From Thermithiobacillus plumbiphilus (lineage in GTDB: Bacteria > Pseudomonadota > Gammaproteobacteria > Acidithiobacillales > Thermithiobacillaceae): a DNA stretch of 64,000 bases. Numbering within the stretch: position 1 is the stretch's first letter; each line of letters starts with the position of its first letter. The notes below the pieces were generated by a model, which made no database searches, had not been told where the DNA came from, and saw only the letters and a program-made list of their open reading frames with translations. The translations under genes and the position numbers were made by a program. The stretch spans positions 1 to 64,000 of the forward strand of contig NZ_JBBPCO010000006.1 of the NCBI RefSeq assembly GCF_038070005.1, given 5' to 3'. Of the stretch, positions 15,787 through 26,985 are shown piece by piece.

Positions 15787-16407
15787 TTACAGGGACTGCA
15801 GATAAGCGGCGACTGCCTGCATGTCCGCCTCGGTCAGGTCCTTGGCGATGGAGCGCATCATCATGGCCGGATCATTGGCGCGCTGGGCACTCTGGAAGTA
15901 CTTGAGCTGATTCACGACATACATGCTGTGCTGGCCGGCCAGACGCGGGAACAGGGGCGAGATGCCCTGGGCAGCGGGGCCATGGCAGGAGGCACAGGCA
16001 GGAATATTGCGGTCAGCAATGCCGCCACGATAGATGGCCTTGCCCTTGGTGATCTGCGCCGGATCAGTGGCTGCACCCTTGACCGGCTGCTGGCTGCTGA
16101 AGTAAGCGGCCAGGTTGCGCATCGTGGGTTCATCCAGAGGCGCGGCCATGCCGAACATGATGGCGGCGTCCGGATCATTCCGCGTGTGAGCCTTGAAATT
16201 GCTCAACTGCTTGACGATGTAGTCCGGATGCTGGCCGGCCAGCTTCGGAAAGGTCGGCGCCACACTGTTGCCATCCGCGCCATGGCAGGCGGCGCAAGCC
16301 ACTGAAGCCGTCTGTCCAGCCGCGGCATCCCCAAGAGGAGCAGCCTGCGACACGCCAGAACCCACCAGCATGGCGACAGCCGCCGCCAGAACCCACTGTT
16401 TTTTCAT
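15787..16407 (-). CDS. Cytochrome c4 (dihaem)
   Basis: A 206-residue periplasmic dihaem cytochrome. Signal peptide from the ATG at 16407 (AAGGAGTG ribosome site), cleaved near SQAAPL. Two similar domains each hold a CXXCH haem site (CAACHGADGN and CASCHGPAAQ) and the repeat PxFPxLAGQHxxYxxxQL, with Met ligands later in each half. Cytochrome c4 passes electrons to terminal oxidases. Location next to engB and polA is conserved in many gammaproteobacteria. Its 3-prime end abuts an insertion-sequence remnant, but the protein looks complete. Confidence 0.92.
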   Translation of the reverse strand: MKKQWVLAAAVAMLVGSGVSQAAPLGDAAAGQTASVACAACHGADGNSVAPTFPKLAGQHPDYIVKQLSNFKAHTRNDPDAAIMFGMAAPLDEPTMRNLAAYFSSQQPVKGAATDPAQITKGKAIYRGGIADRNIPACASCHGPAAQGISPLFPRLAGQHSMYVVNQLKYFQSAQRANDPAMMMRSIAKDLTEADMQAVAAYLQSL

Positions 16408-16616
16408 GTACTTCACTCCTTGCAAAAGCTGATTCGCTTCGGGAAATGGTCGATGCACACAGGCGGTGACAATAAACCGTACTTATGGCATCATTGCAAA
16501 AAATTTGCTTATTCCATGCGGGTTTACCGCCCTCACGGGGGCCTTGAGGCCTTGTCTGGCGTTTATACCAACCCGTCTTTTGCCTGTCAAATGATCCACT
16601 AATATTCTCCCGAGCC

Positions 16617-17249
16617 ATGACAAATACCGAAAAATTCCGCATCCCCGCCCTACGCCAGGCGACATACCGACTGAATGTCGCCAGCCCGAGCCAGCTGCCG
16701 CCCGATGAAGGGTATGAAGTGGCCTTCGCCGGACGCTCCAATGTCGGCAAGTCCAGCACCCTCAACGCCATCGTCGACCAGAAAGGGCTGGCGCGCACCA
16801 GCAGCCAGCCCGGCCGCACCCAGCAACTGGTGTATTTCGATATCGATCCCGAACGGCGCCTGGTGGACCTGCCCGGCTACGGCTATGCCCGTGCCCCGGC
16901 CGAGATCCGCCGTCAGTGGAGCGGCCTGATCGAGCGTTATCTCGAAAAGCGGGAGTCTCTGCGCGGCATCATGCTGATCATGGACATCCGCCATCCATTC
17001 ACCGATTTCGACCAGATGATGATCGACTGGGCGCATGAGCTCGGCAAGCCGGTGCATGTGCTGCTGAACAAGGCCGACAAGCTCAGCCGCAGCGCCGCAT
17101 TGCAGGTCCTGGCCAGGCTGCGCCGCGAACACCAGACGGACACACTGTCCATGCAGCTTTTTTCCGCGGCCGAAAAGTCCGGGATCGGCGAGGCGCATCA
17201 GAAGCTCGGGGAATGGCTGGCAATCGAAATGGAAGTAAAACCGGAATAA
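16617..17249 (+). CDS. engB: Ribosome-biogenesis GTPase EngB (YihA/YsxC)
   Basis: A 210-residue TRAFAC-class GTPase. G1 GRSNVGKS (39-46), G2 Thr in GRTQQ, G3 DLPGYG (84-89), G4 NKADKL (151-156) and a G5-like FSAAEKSG. EngB is essential for assembly of the large ribosomal subunit in many bacteria. It is divergent from cytochrome c4, with 209 bases between them. The reading begins at ATG 16617 directly after the AT-rich upstream region. Confidence 0.95.
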   Translation: MTNTEKFRIPALRQATYRLNVASPSQLPPDEGYEVAFAGRSNVGKSSTLNAIVDQKGLARTSSQPGRTQQLVYFDIDPERRLVDLPGYGYARAPAEIRRQWSGLIERYLEKRESLRGIMLIMDIRHPFTDFDQMMIDWAHELGKPVHVLLNKADKLSRSAALQVLARLRREHQTDTLSMQLFSAAEKSGIGEAHQKLGEWLAIEMEVKPE

Positions 17250-17281
17250 AAAAGGCCCCGGAAAAGGGGAAAACCGGGGCC
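17248..17281 (-). terminator. Rho-independent terminator after the POT gene
   Basis: GGCCCCGG (17254-17261) pairs with CCGGGGCC (17274-17281); on the minus strand the stem is followed by a run of T. It would end transcription from the polA/POT direction and might also fold in the engB transcript, but on the plus strand there is no T run. Confidence 0.75.
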
Positions 17282-17474
17282 AAGAATGAGTCCTGATTGG
17301 GTGGGTAGGACTCACGGCCCGCCCAGGGAGGATAGGAGCGGACCGGATGGTCTCGCGACCATCTGAAGCTAAGACTAAGCCCTGCCAAAAAAGTTCACAA
17401 AGTTCTTTTGGCTGATAAAATTTTTTTCAGACTCGGTCGACCTCACACATGCCGGCGCAAAAGCATCATTGTAA

Positions 17475-18748
<1,274 letters not shown>

Positions 18749-18752
<4 letters not shown>

Positions 18753-21466
18753 TGCGCCGCTTCCCAATTGGCCCCCACGCCGACGCTGGACTCCAGCGGC
18801 ACGGCCAGTTGCGCCACGCCGCACATCAATCTGGGTAACGCTTCTCGCGCCTCCCCGACCATGGCCTCCGGCACTTCCAGCACCAGTTCATCATGCACCT
18901 GCAGGATCATGCGCCCGCGCGCCGGGTCGGCGGCGAGCCAGGCATCCACAGCGATCATGGCGAGCTTGATCAGATCCGCCGCCGTGCCCTGCATCGGCGC
19001 GTTGATGGCAGTGCGCTCAGCATAATTGCGGCGATTGGCGTTGCTGGAATGGATGTCCGGCACATAGAGGCGCCGGCCGAACAGGGTTTCGACATAACCC
19101 TTCTCCCGGGCCTGCTCGCGCATGCTGTCCATGTAGCGGCGCACGCCGGGATAGCGTTCGAAATAACGATCCACATAGCGCTGCGCCTCATTGCGGTCGA
19201 TCTTGAGTTCACGCGCCAGGCCAAAGGCGCTCATGCCATAGATCAGACCAAAATTCACCGCCTTGGCGCGGCGACGCTGCTCGCCATCAACCGCTTCGGG
19301 CGCGACCCCAAAGATCTCGGCGGCGGTGGCGGTGTGCACGTCCTCACCCTCGGCAAAGGCCTTCAAAAGACGCGGCTCGCCGGACAGATGGGCCATGATG
19401 CGCAGTTCGATTTGCGAATAGTCTGCGCTGATCAGCAGGTGTCCCGGGGCGGCGACGAAGGCCTGGCGGATGCGCCGGCCCTGCTGGGTGCGCGCCGGGA
19501 TGTTTTGCAGATTGGGATCGGAGGACGAAAGCCGGCCAGTGGAGGTCACGGCCTGATGAAAGCTGGTGTGCACGCGCCCGGTGGCGGGATCGATCATGCG
19601 CGGCAGGGCGTCGGCATAGGTGCTCTTGAGCTTCGAGAGGCTGCGATATTCCAGGATCAGGCGCGGTAGTTCGTAGTTTTCGGCCAGGGCTGAAAGCACT
19701 TCCTCGCTGGTGGACGGCGCCCCGCCCGGGGTCTTCTTGGTGACGGGAATCTGCAGCTTGTCAAACAGGATTTCCTGGATCTGCTTGGGCGAATTGATGT
19801 TGAAGGGTTGAGCAGCGATGGCATGGGCCTGGCCCTCGATGGCCGCCATGCTGGCGGCAAGCTCCTCGCTCAAGAGCGCCAGGGGTGCGGGATCGATGCG
19901 TACGCCGGCATCCTCCATGCGCGCGAGCACCGGCACCAGCGGCATCTCCACTTGCTTGAACAGGGCCTTCAACCGCTCCTCGGCCTCCAGTTGCGGCCAC
20001 AGCACGCTGTCCAGGCGATAGCAGACGTCGGCGTCCTCGGCGGCGTAGGCGATGGCGGTATCGACGGCCACCTGCGAGAAGAGCACGCGCTGACGGCCCT
20101 TGCCGGCCACCTCGGCAAAGCTGATGCATTGATGCTGCAGACGCTTTTCCGCCTGGCTGTCGAGGTCATGCGACTGGGTGCTGTCGAGCACGTAGCTTTC
20201 GAGCATGGTGTCGCGGGCGATGCCCTGCAGATGGATGCCGTGGCGGGTCAGCACGCGCAGGTCATACTTGAAGTTCTGGGCGAGCTTGGGGTGCTCGGCA
20301 CTCTCCAGCCAGGGCCGCAGGGTATCGAGCACCAGTGCCCGCGACAACTGCTCAGGGGCGCCGAGATAGTCGTGACCCACCGGGATGTAGACGGCCTCGG
20401 GGCAGTCGGCGCCCGCTGGCTGCCAGGCGAAGGACAGGCCCACCAGCTCGGCCTGCAGCGGGTTTAGACTAGTGGTTTCGGTGTCCAGGGCCGCCCGGGG
20501 GGCTGCTTCCAGGGCCACCAGCACGCCCTGCAGATCTTCGAGCGTGAAGATGCCCCGATAGCGGCTACGATCGATGGCGCTGCCCTGGGCGGCGGAAAGG
20601 CTCATGCCGCCCTGCACCTGCTCCAGCTCGCGCAGCCAGCTGGTGAACTCCAGTTCGCGAAACAGCTCGCGTAGCTCATCGACGGCCGGGGGGCGCCGGG
20701 CGAGGCTGGCAAGATCATAAGGCAGGTCCAGTGCGGTATCGATGGTGGCGAGTTCGCGGCAGAGCGGCAACTGCTCGCGGCAGGCACGCAGGCTCTCGCC
20801 GGCCTTGCCCTTGATGCTGTCGGCGTGTTCCATGAGCGCATCCAGGCTGCCATATTCGGCCAGCCATTTGGCGGCGGTCTTGGGACCGACGCCGGGCACG
20901 CCGGGGATGTTGTCGGAGGTATCACCGACCAGGGCGAGATAGTCCTGGATGCAGTGCGGCGGCACGCCAAAGCGCGTCAACACACCCTCGGCATCGAGAT
21001 AGCGCTCGCTCATGCTGTCATAGAGATGCACGTGAGCATCGACGAGCTGGGCCATGTCCTTGTCGCCGGTCACCACCAGCACCTGACGCTCCATGGCGGC
21101 AAAACGCCGCGCCAGTGTGCCGATCACGTCATCAGCCTCCACTCCGCTCACCTGCAGCAGCGGGATGCCCCAGAGCTGGATGGCCTGATGGATGATGGGC
21201 GTCTGGCGCGACAGATCATCGGGCATGGCCGGGCGCTGGGCCTTGTATTCGGCAAAGCGTTCGTGGCGAAAGGTGGGTCCGGGGGCGTCGAAGACCGCGG
21301 CGAGATACTTTGGATCACGCTCGCGCAGCAGGCGGCGGATCATGTTGAGCACGCCAAATACCGCACCGGTAGGCTGGCCGGTGTGCGTGCGCAGGTCGGG
21401 CATGGCGTGGAAGGCGCGGTAAAGAAAGCTCGAAGCGTCTATCAGTATGATGGGTGATTCATTCAT
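18749..21466 (-). CDS. polA: DNA polymerase I
   Basis: About 905 residues. N-terminal 5-prime nuclease (MNESPIILIDASSFLYRAFHAM, conserved Asp residues in LALVGDTSDNIPGVPGVG). Middle 3-5 exonuclease with DTETTSLNP intact, so proofreading is probably active. Polymerase domain with motif A DYSQIELRIMAHLSG, motif B RRRAKAVNFGLIYGMS and motif C VHDELVLEVP. The ATG at 21466 fits the family N-terminus; a longer in-frame start 14 codons upstream was rejected. It is divergent from the LOG-family gene. Confidence 0.97.
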
Positions 21467-21548
21467 TGCGCTAGGGTTTCCGGGCGTTTTCAGCCATAAT
21501 AGCCCCAAAATTTCCCTTCAGATAGTGCAAGGCACCGAGAGGATCCGC

Positions 21549-22268
21549 ATGCAACCTGGTTTTTCGCTGAACTCACTGTCCCGCCTGCGCGATGAAGCGC
21601 TCAGTCGGGAACCGTGGAAGGTCCTGCAGATCATGTCGGAGTTCGTGAACGGTTTCGAGAAACTCGCCGCCATCGAGCCCTGCGTCAGCATCTTCGGCTC
21701 CGCCCGTGTGCCTGCCGATCACCCGGTTTATCAAAAGACCCAGCGCATTGCCGAATTGCTGGCCAACTCGGGCTTTGCCGTGATCAGTGGTGGCGGGCCG
21801 GGCCTGATGGAGGCCGCCAACAAGGGCGCCTTTGCCGGACAGGGGCTGAGCGTCGGGCTGAACATCGAATTGCCGCACGAGCAGCACGGCAACGGCTATC
21901 AGGACATCTCCCTGAACTTCCGCCACTTTTTCGCGCGCAAGGTCATGTTCGTCAAGTATGCCGCCGCCTACGTGGTGATGCCCGGCGGCTTTGGCACGCT
22001 CGACGAGGTGGTCGAGGCCCTGACCCTGATCCAGACCGGCAAGAGCCGGCGCATTCCGATCATTCTCGTCGGCAGCAGTTTCTGGAGCGGGCTGGTGGAC
22101 TGGTTTCGCGACACGCTCATCCGCGAGGGCATGATCAGCGCTGCGGACATGGATCTTTTCGAGGTGCTCGACGAGCCCGAGGACGTGGTCAACGCCATTT
22201 TCCGCCATTACGAATACCGCGGCTTCGAACCCTCGGCATCCGAAGTGGAAGCCCTGCTCAACCTCTGA
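21549..22268 (+). CDS. LOG-family (TIGR00730-type) nucleotide-processing protein
   Basis: A 239-residue Rossmann-type protein with both signature motifs, GGGPGLMEAANKGA and PGGFGTLDEVVEA. LOG proteins cleave nucleoside monophosphates (cytokinin-type or other nucleotides) to base and ribose phosphate; some bacterial members act on pyrimidine nucleotides. The ATG at 21549 has GAGAGGA upstream. It precedes thrB by 19 bases on the same strand, so they probably share a transcript. Confidence 0.88.
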   Translation: MQPGFSLNSLSRLRDEALSREPWKVLQIMSEFVNGFEKLAAIEPCVSIFGSARVPADHPVYQKTQRIAELLANSGFAVISGGGPGLMEAANKGAFAGQGLSVGLNIELPHEQHGNGYQDISLNFRHFFARKVMFVKYAAAYVVMPGGFGTLDEVVEALTLIQTGKSRRIPIILVGSSFWSGLVDWFRDTLIREGMISAADMDLFEVLDEPEDVVNAIFRHYEYRGFEPSASEVEALLNL

Positions 22269-22287
22269 CCAAAGCCACAAGACTCTT

Positions 22288-23262
22288 ATGTCCGTCTATA
22301 CCGCCGTAAGCGCCGAAGCGCTTGAGAATTTTCTGGGGCGCTACGATATCGGCCAGGCGCAATCCCTGCGCGGCATCAGTGCCGGGGTCGAGAACAGCAA
22401 CTTCTTTCTCGATACCAGCGAGGGCGAGTTCGTGCTGACCATCTTCGAACGGCTCGCTGCCACGGAGATCCCCTATTTTCTCGAACTGACTGCCCATCTG
22501 GCACATCATGGCATTCCCTGTCCCCAGCCCATCGCCGACCGGGAAGGCCATTATCTGCAGTCGCTCTGCGGCAAGCCCGCCGCCATCGTGCAAAAGCTCT
22601 CCGGCAAATCCGTGGAGTTGCCGAACCCGGGACAGACCCGCGCGGTGGGCGCCCTGCTCGGGCGAATGCACAAGGCGGCCGAGGGCTTTCCCCTGCGGCG
22701 CGAGAACCCTCGGGGGCTGCGCTGGTGGATTGAGGCCTCCGGCCAGCTCAGTAGCCACCTGAGCCCCATGGACGCAAGGCTCCTGAGCGACGAACTGCAG
22801 TTCCAGCAGAACCACTGCAAGTCCCATCTCCCCCACGGCGTCATCCATGCCGATCTCTTTCGCGACAACGCGCTCTTCGAAGGCAACCTGCTGACCGGTG
22901 TCATCGACTTCTACTACGCCGCTGATGATGCCTATCTCTATGATCTCGCCATTACCCTGAACGCCTGGTGTTCGCAGCCGGACGGCGCGCTCGACGCCGA
23001 GCTCGCCCACTGTCTCTGGGAGGCCTACCAGCGGGAGCGGCCGCTTTCGAATGATGAGATCGCCTGCTGGCCCGCCGCCCTGCGCGGCGCGGCGCTGCGA
23101 TTCTGGCTATCGCGCCTGCATGACTTCCACTTTCCCCGCCCCGGCGACCTGACGCATACCAAGGACCCCGAGGAATATCGCCGTATCCTGGTGGCGCGGC
23201 GCGAGATGGCCGAGTGGACGGACTTTCCGGGGGCGGAGGGACTGAGGGCGGCTTTGAAATAG
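22288..23262 (+). CDS. thrB: Homoserine kinase (APH-fold type)
   Basis: A 324-residue kinase of the aminoglycoside-phosphotransferase fold, the form of homoserine kinase found in many alpha-, beta- and gammaproteobacteria. Visible: the N-terminal YTAVSAEALENFLGRYDIG, the nucleotide-loop region GVENSNFFLDTSEG, catalytic Brenner motif VIHADLFRDNALF and metal-binding IDFYYA. It phosphorylates L-homoserine for threonine synthesis. thrB next to polA is a known gammaproteobacterial arrangement. Confidence 0.93.
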   Translation: MSVYTAVSAEALENFLGRYDIGQAQSLRGISAGVENSNFFLDTSEGEFVLTIFERLAATEIPYFLELTAHLAHHGIPCPQPIADREGHYLQSLCGKPAAIVQKLSGKSVELPNPGQTRAVGALLGRMHKAAEGFPLRRENPRGLRWWIEASGQLSSHLSPMDARLLSDELQFQQNHCKSHLPHGVIHADLFRDNALFEGNLLTGVIDFYYAADDAYLYDLAITLNAWCSQPDGALDAELAHCLWEAYQRERPLSNDEIACWPAALRGAALRFWLSRLHDFHFPRPGDLTHTKDPEEYRRILVARREMAEWTDFPGAEGLRAALK

Positions 23263-23335
23263 GACCCTCTGAGAGATGACGCGCGAAACCGCTCAGTGCC
23301 CGGGCTGAAACTGAGGCCGCATTTTTTGAATATGC

Positions 23336-24124
23336 CTAGAACAACTCAAACGCCATGCGAATCGCCAGCAGATAGAGCAGCAGGGCAAACAGCCGTTTGA
23401 GATGTAGTACTGGCAGGCGGTGCGCCAGGCGCGCGCCAAGTGGGGCGGTCAGCATGCTGGCCAGCACCAGGCCAAGCAGGGCCGGCAGATAGACAAAGCC
23501 GATGCTGTAGTCTGGCAGGCCAGCGGTACCCAGGCCATTGAGCGCATAGCCAAGCGCGCCCGCCAGGGCAATCGGCAGGCCGATGGCCGCGCTGGTGCCG
23601 ATTGCAACCGGCAAGGACACATTCGACCAGCTCAGAAAGGGCACCGAGAGCGTGCCGCCGCCGATACCGACCAGGCTCGACACCACGCCGATCACCAGGC
23701 CTGCCAGCGTCAGTCCCCATAAACCCGGCAACTGGCGCTCCGGCCGGGGACGAAAACCGAGCAGCATCTGGGTGGCGACATAGAACTCAAAGACAATGAA
23801 AAAAATCGCCAGCGGGCGGCTGTGCAGGTGGGCGGCGAGCGCGCTCCCGGCGAAGGTCCCGATCAAGACACCCGGGGTGACGCCTTTCAAGACCCGCCAG
23901 TTCACCGCCCCCCGCCGGTCATGGGCGCGCGCCGAGACGAAGCCGGTAAAGAGGATGCTGGCGAGCGAGGTACCAAGCGCCAGGTGCAGTATCTGCGCCT
24001 CGGGGAAGCCCTCGGCGGCAAAGATGAAGCTCAGTACCGGCACGATGACCAGCCCGCCACCGACGCCAAAGAGGCCGGCGAGCAGCCCCGCGAAGGCGCC
24101 GGCGGCAAGATAGAGCAGGATCAT
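23336..24124 (-). CDS. TauE/SafE-family sulfite/organosulfonate exporter
   Basis: A 262-residue membrane protein with about 8 membrane segments and the two-fold repeat typical of the family: GLFGVGGGLVIVP in the first half and SLVGIGGGTLSVP in the second. Family members export sulfite, sulfoacetate or related anions; the substrate here is not determined. A sulfite exporter would fit a sulfur-oxidising cell. It is monocistronic, convergent with thrB. Confidence 0.88.
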   Translation of the reverse strand: MILLYLAAGAFAGLLAGLFGVGGGLVIVPVLSFIFAAEGFPEAQILHLALGTSLASILFTGFVSARAHDRRGAVNWRVLKGVTPGVLIGTFAGSALAAHLHSRPLAIFFIVFEFYVATQMLLGFRPRPERQLPGLWGLTLAGLVIGVVSSLVGIGGGTLSVPFLSWSNVSLPVAIGTSAAIGLPIALAGALGYALNGLGTAGLPDYSIGFVYLPALLGLVLASMLTAPLGARLAHRLPVLHLKRLFALLLYLLAIRMAFELF

Positions 24125-24457
24125 ACCTTCCCCATGACTTGGATTTTCTTTGCACTATGCGCATGAAGGCATGATCATGCAAGTCCATGGGTTGTCTGGG
24201 CAGACAGACACCCGCTAATGACCCCGGGTAGCGGAGCTTGAATCTTACAGGCAAGACAGCGGAAGCCGCGACGCCTGAGGAAGGGTCGATTGCGGCACCC
24301 CGAGCAAGAGACCAGCTGAAGGGCTGGCTAATGGGGCAACTTCCCACGGAACTGCTATTCTTATCAAGATTCCATCCCGGTGCTTTTGACAGAGACCGCC
24401 ATGAACACCGCCCTTCTCCTGGCAGATTGGTTGCTGGCAGACTCAAAATAGCGGGCA
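24125..24457. other. Intergenic stretch with structured leader upstream of EamA gene
   Basis: A 333-bp gap between divergent genes. On the plus strand a nested structure is visible: GACCC (24220-24224) pairs with GGGTC (24283-24287), CAGGC (24248-24252) with GCCTG (24273-24277), and GCGG (24259-24262) with CCGC (24266-24269). A separate hairpin pairs CCAGC (24312-24316) with GCTGG (24323-24327). A 16-codon frame lies at 24401-24451. It may be a metal-responsive leader for the His-rich transporter, but it did not match any riboswitch consensus I could recall. Confidence 0.35.
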
Positions 24458-25519
24458 ATGGCAATGATGCAATGGAAAAAAGGACTCATGCAGCCCGGCG
24501 TGCCGGCGGCACTGGGTGCAGCCATTTTGTTTGGTATCAGCACGCCCTTTGCCAAGTGGCTGCTGACCGGCATCGATCCCTGGCTGCTGGCAGGCTTGCT
24601 GTATCTGGGCTCCGGCCTGGGGCTCTTCCTGTACCGCCTGGTGCGCCAGGCCCCTGCGGCGAAACTGCCGCCCGGCGAGTGGCCCTGGCTGGCAGGCGCC
24701 ATTCTGGCCGGCGGAGTGTTCGCGCCGGTGCTGCTGATGTTCGGGCTGACCGGCATGCCGGCTTCGGGCGCATCGCTGCTCCTGAATGCCGAGGGCGTGT
24801 TCACCGCCCTGCTCGCCTGGTTTGCCTTCCGCGAAAACTTTGACCGGCGCATTGCACTGGGCATGCTGGCCATTGTCGCGGGTGCTGTCGTGCTCAGTTG
24901 GCCTGGCGAGGCGCACTTCGCGGGGATCATGCCAACGCTCGCCGTGCTGGGCGCCTGCCTGGCCTGGGGCATCGACAACAATCTGACCCGCAAGGTATCA
25001 CTCACCGATGCCACCTGGATTGCGGCCATCAAGGGCCTTTCGGCCGGCAGCGTAAACCTGACCTTGGCCTTTCTGCTGGGTGCGCACTGGCCGGCCCTGC
25101 CACAGATCTCAAGCGCGCTGCTGGTCGGCTGGCTCAGCTACGGCATCAGCCTGAGCCTGTTCGTACTGGGCCTGCGTCATCTCGGGACCGCCAGAACAGG
25201 CGCCTATTTCTCGGTGGCGCCCTTCGTCGGGGCGGCACTCGCCATCCCCTTGCTGGGAGAAACCCTGAGCGAACGCCTGCTGATCGCCGGCCTGTTGATG
25301 GCGCTGGGCGTCTGGCTGCACCTGACCGAGCAGCACAGCCATGCGCATATTCATGAGCCGATCGAGCACGAACACGAGCACGTCCATGATGTCCATCATC
25401 AGCACGCCCATGACGAGCCGGTGCCGCCCGACACCAGGCATCGTCACTGGCATCGCCATGAACCCCTCAGCCACGAGCACGCCCATTTCCCGGATGCGCA
25501 CCATCGTCACCGGCACTGA
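24458..25519 (+). CDS. EamA/DMT-family transporter with His-rich tail
   Basis: A 353-residue permease with ten membrane segments in two EamA repeats (about 15-145 and 160-300). A cytoplasmic or periplasmic tail from about residue 306 contains more than 20 His with acidic residues. His-rich tails bind Ni, Zn, Co or Cu ions, so metal export or metal-complex transport is likely; the family alone does not tell the substrate. No good ribosome site precedes 24458, and nearby ATGs at 24464 and 24467 are possible starts. It may be coupled to the small frame ending at 24451. Confidence 0.85.
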   Translation: MAMMQWKKGLMQPGVPAALGAAILFGISTPFAKWLLTGIDPWLLAGLLYLGSGLGLFLYRLVRQAPAAKLPPGEWPWLAGAILAGGVFAPVLLMFGLTGMPASGASLLLNAEGVFTALLAWFAFRENFDRRIALGMLAIVAGAVVLSWPGEAHFAGIMPTLAVLGACLAWGIDNNLTRKVSLTDATWIAAIKGLSAGSVNLTLAFLLGAHWPALPQISSALLVGWLSYGISLSLFVLGLRHLGTARTGAYFSVAPFVGAALAIPLLGETLSERLLIAGLLMALGVWLHLTEQHSHAHIHEPIEHEHEHVHDVHHQHAHDEPVPPDTRHRHWHRHEPLSHEHAHFPDAHHRHRH

Positions 25520-25525
25520 GTCCGC

Positions 25526-26935
25526 TCAGGCCGCCGACTCCACCGGCCAGCCCGGCAGCTCGATCACATCCAGCCGCTGTTGCGCCAGGAAGCGGGACAG
25601 GATGGTATAGGTATCCAGATCGAAGGCCACGCCCTGGGCGGGCAGTTGCGCCAGCGCGTCGAGGCTTTCCGCGCTGCCGAGATAGCACCAGCGATCCAAT
25701 AGATGCAGTTCTTCGCGGCCGGTCCTGGCATTGCGCTCGCGGATGGCCACAGGACCGGGATAGGGCCAGGTCCGCACCCGCAGCTTTTCGAGTTCAACGA
25801 GCAAGCGGGCCTGATGGTCGTGCAAGGCCTCTTCGCCGACACAGGCCCCCTGACAGCGCTTGATCTGATAGGCAAAGCAGGGGCCCTTGCCCTTCTCGAG
25901 CCCCAGAGTCTTGCGACACAGGCCCTGCTCGTCACAGAGCCGGCGCAGGAAGTCCTGAGCCTCGCGGGCACTCTTGAACAGGCCATAAAGATGCTCGGTG
26001 CGGCTGAAGTCGATCTCCCCGGCGCGCACCACCGCAGGCTTTGAGCCTGTTTCCGCCGGGTTCCAGTGCAGGGCGCAGAGAGCGCGCTTGTGGCGCAACT
26101 GGCGGTTGTGGATGGGCATCAGCTGCTTGATCAGCCGCGCCTCCTGCAGCAACGCCCCGAGCTCTCCGGCGGTCTCGATCCAGTCGACGCGCCGGATCTG
26201 CTGGGAGATGCGCAGGTCTTTGTTCAGCCGGTGATCCCCCGAGAAGTGCGCGCGCACCCGCGAACGCAGGTTGACGCTCTTGCCGACATAGAGCACGGCT
26301 TCGTTGTCGCCGTAGAAGAAATAGACACCGGGACGATCCGGCAGCGCTGCCAGGGCATCGGCGTCCAGCCCGGCCGGCAGGCTCGAATCCTTCAACAGAT
26401 GCTCGATGGCATCCTGCAGGGCAGTGGGTTCCTGGCTGCGCACCAGATCCGCCAGGAAGTCCCGCACCACTTCGGCATCCCCGAGCGCCCGGTGGCGCCG
26501 GGCGCAATCTAGCCCATGCCGATTCATGATGGCGTCGAGATTGTGATGACGCTCCTGCGGGAAGAGCCGGCGCGAGAGCTTGACCGTGCAGAGCACCCGC
26601 GCCTGGAAACTGATGTTCAGGCGGCGGAATTCGTTCTTGAGGAAGGCGTAATCGAAGCGGGCGTTGTGCGCCACCAGTACGCGACCGGCCAGGCGCGCCT
26701 GCAGTTCTTCGGCAAGGTCCTCGAAGCTCGGGGCATCGGCCAGCATGGCATTGCTGATGCCGGTCAGCCCCTCGATGAAGGCGGGCACGGACTGTTGCGG
26801 GTTGACCAGACTCGACCAGGATTCTGTATGGCCATCGGGATCGATGGTGATCAGGCCGATTTCGGTGATGCGTTCGCGGGTGGGATTGGTGCCGGTGGTT
26901 TCCAGATCAAGGATGGCAAGCAACTGCTCGAACAT
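25526..26935 (-). CDS. DnaQ-type exonuclease fused to UvrC/Cho-like GIY-YIG domain
   Basis: A 469-residue fusion. Residues 1-180 form a DEDDh exonuclease: LAILDLETTG (Asp10, Glu12), HNARFDYAFL and the final HRALGDAEVV. Residues 200-280 form a GIY-YIG nuclease (PGVYFFYG, LYVGKSVNLRSRVRAHF, EARLIKQLMPIHNRQL), followed by a UvrC-like Cys-containing region (CRKTLGLEKGKGPCFAYQIKRCQGAC). Such fusions are widespread and usually annotated as polymerase III epsilon-like. The pairing suggests incision plus trimming in DNA repair, like Cho. Convergent with the EamA gene with 6 bases between. Confidence 0.9.
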   Translation of the reverse strand: MFEQLLAILDLETTGTNPTRERITEIGLITIDPDGHTESWSSLVNPQQSVPAFIEGLTGISNAMLADAPSFEDLAEELQARLAGRVLVAHNARFDYAFLKNEFRRLNISFQARVLCTVKLSRRLFPQERHHNLDAIMNRHGLDCARRHRALGDAEVVRDFLADLVRSQEPTALQDAIEHLLKDSSLPAGLDADALAALPDRPGVYFFYGDNEAVLYVGKSVNLRSRVRAHFSGDHRLNKDLRISQQIRRVDWIETAGELGALLQEARLIKQLMPIHNRQLRHKRALCALHWNPAETGSKPAVVRAGEIDFSRTEHLYGLFKSAREAQDFLRRLCDEQGLCRKTLGLEKGKGPCFAYQIKRCQGACVGEEALHDHQARLLVELEKLRVRTWPYPGPVAIRERNARTGREELHLLDRWCYLGSAESLDALAQLPAQGVAFDLDTYTILSRFLAQQRLDVIELPGWPVESAA

Positions 26936-26985
26936 GCGGGGATTTTTCCAGTGAAAATGGCCTCCCAGCCTGTTTTTTCATAAGC

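Noticed and set aside
24205-24345. Cobalamin, NiCo, yybP-ykoY or fluoride riboswitch
   Set aside because: The conserved core bases of these families, as I recall them, are not present. I kept only the observation of pairing potential.
25340-25519. Repetitive CAT/CAC-rich DNA that resembles a short tandem repeat or CRISPR-like array
   Set aside because: It encodes the His-rich tail of the transporter in frame and has no regular repeat-spacer pattern.
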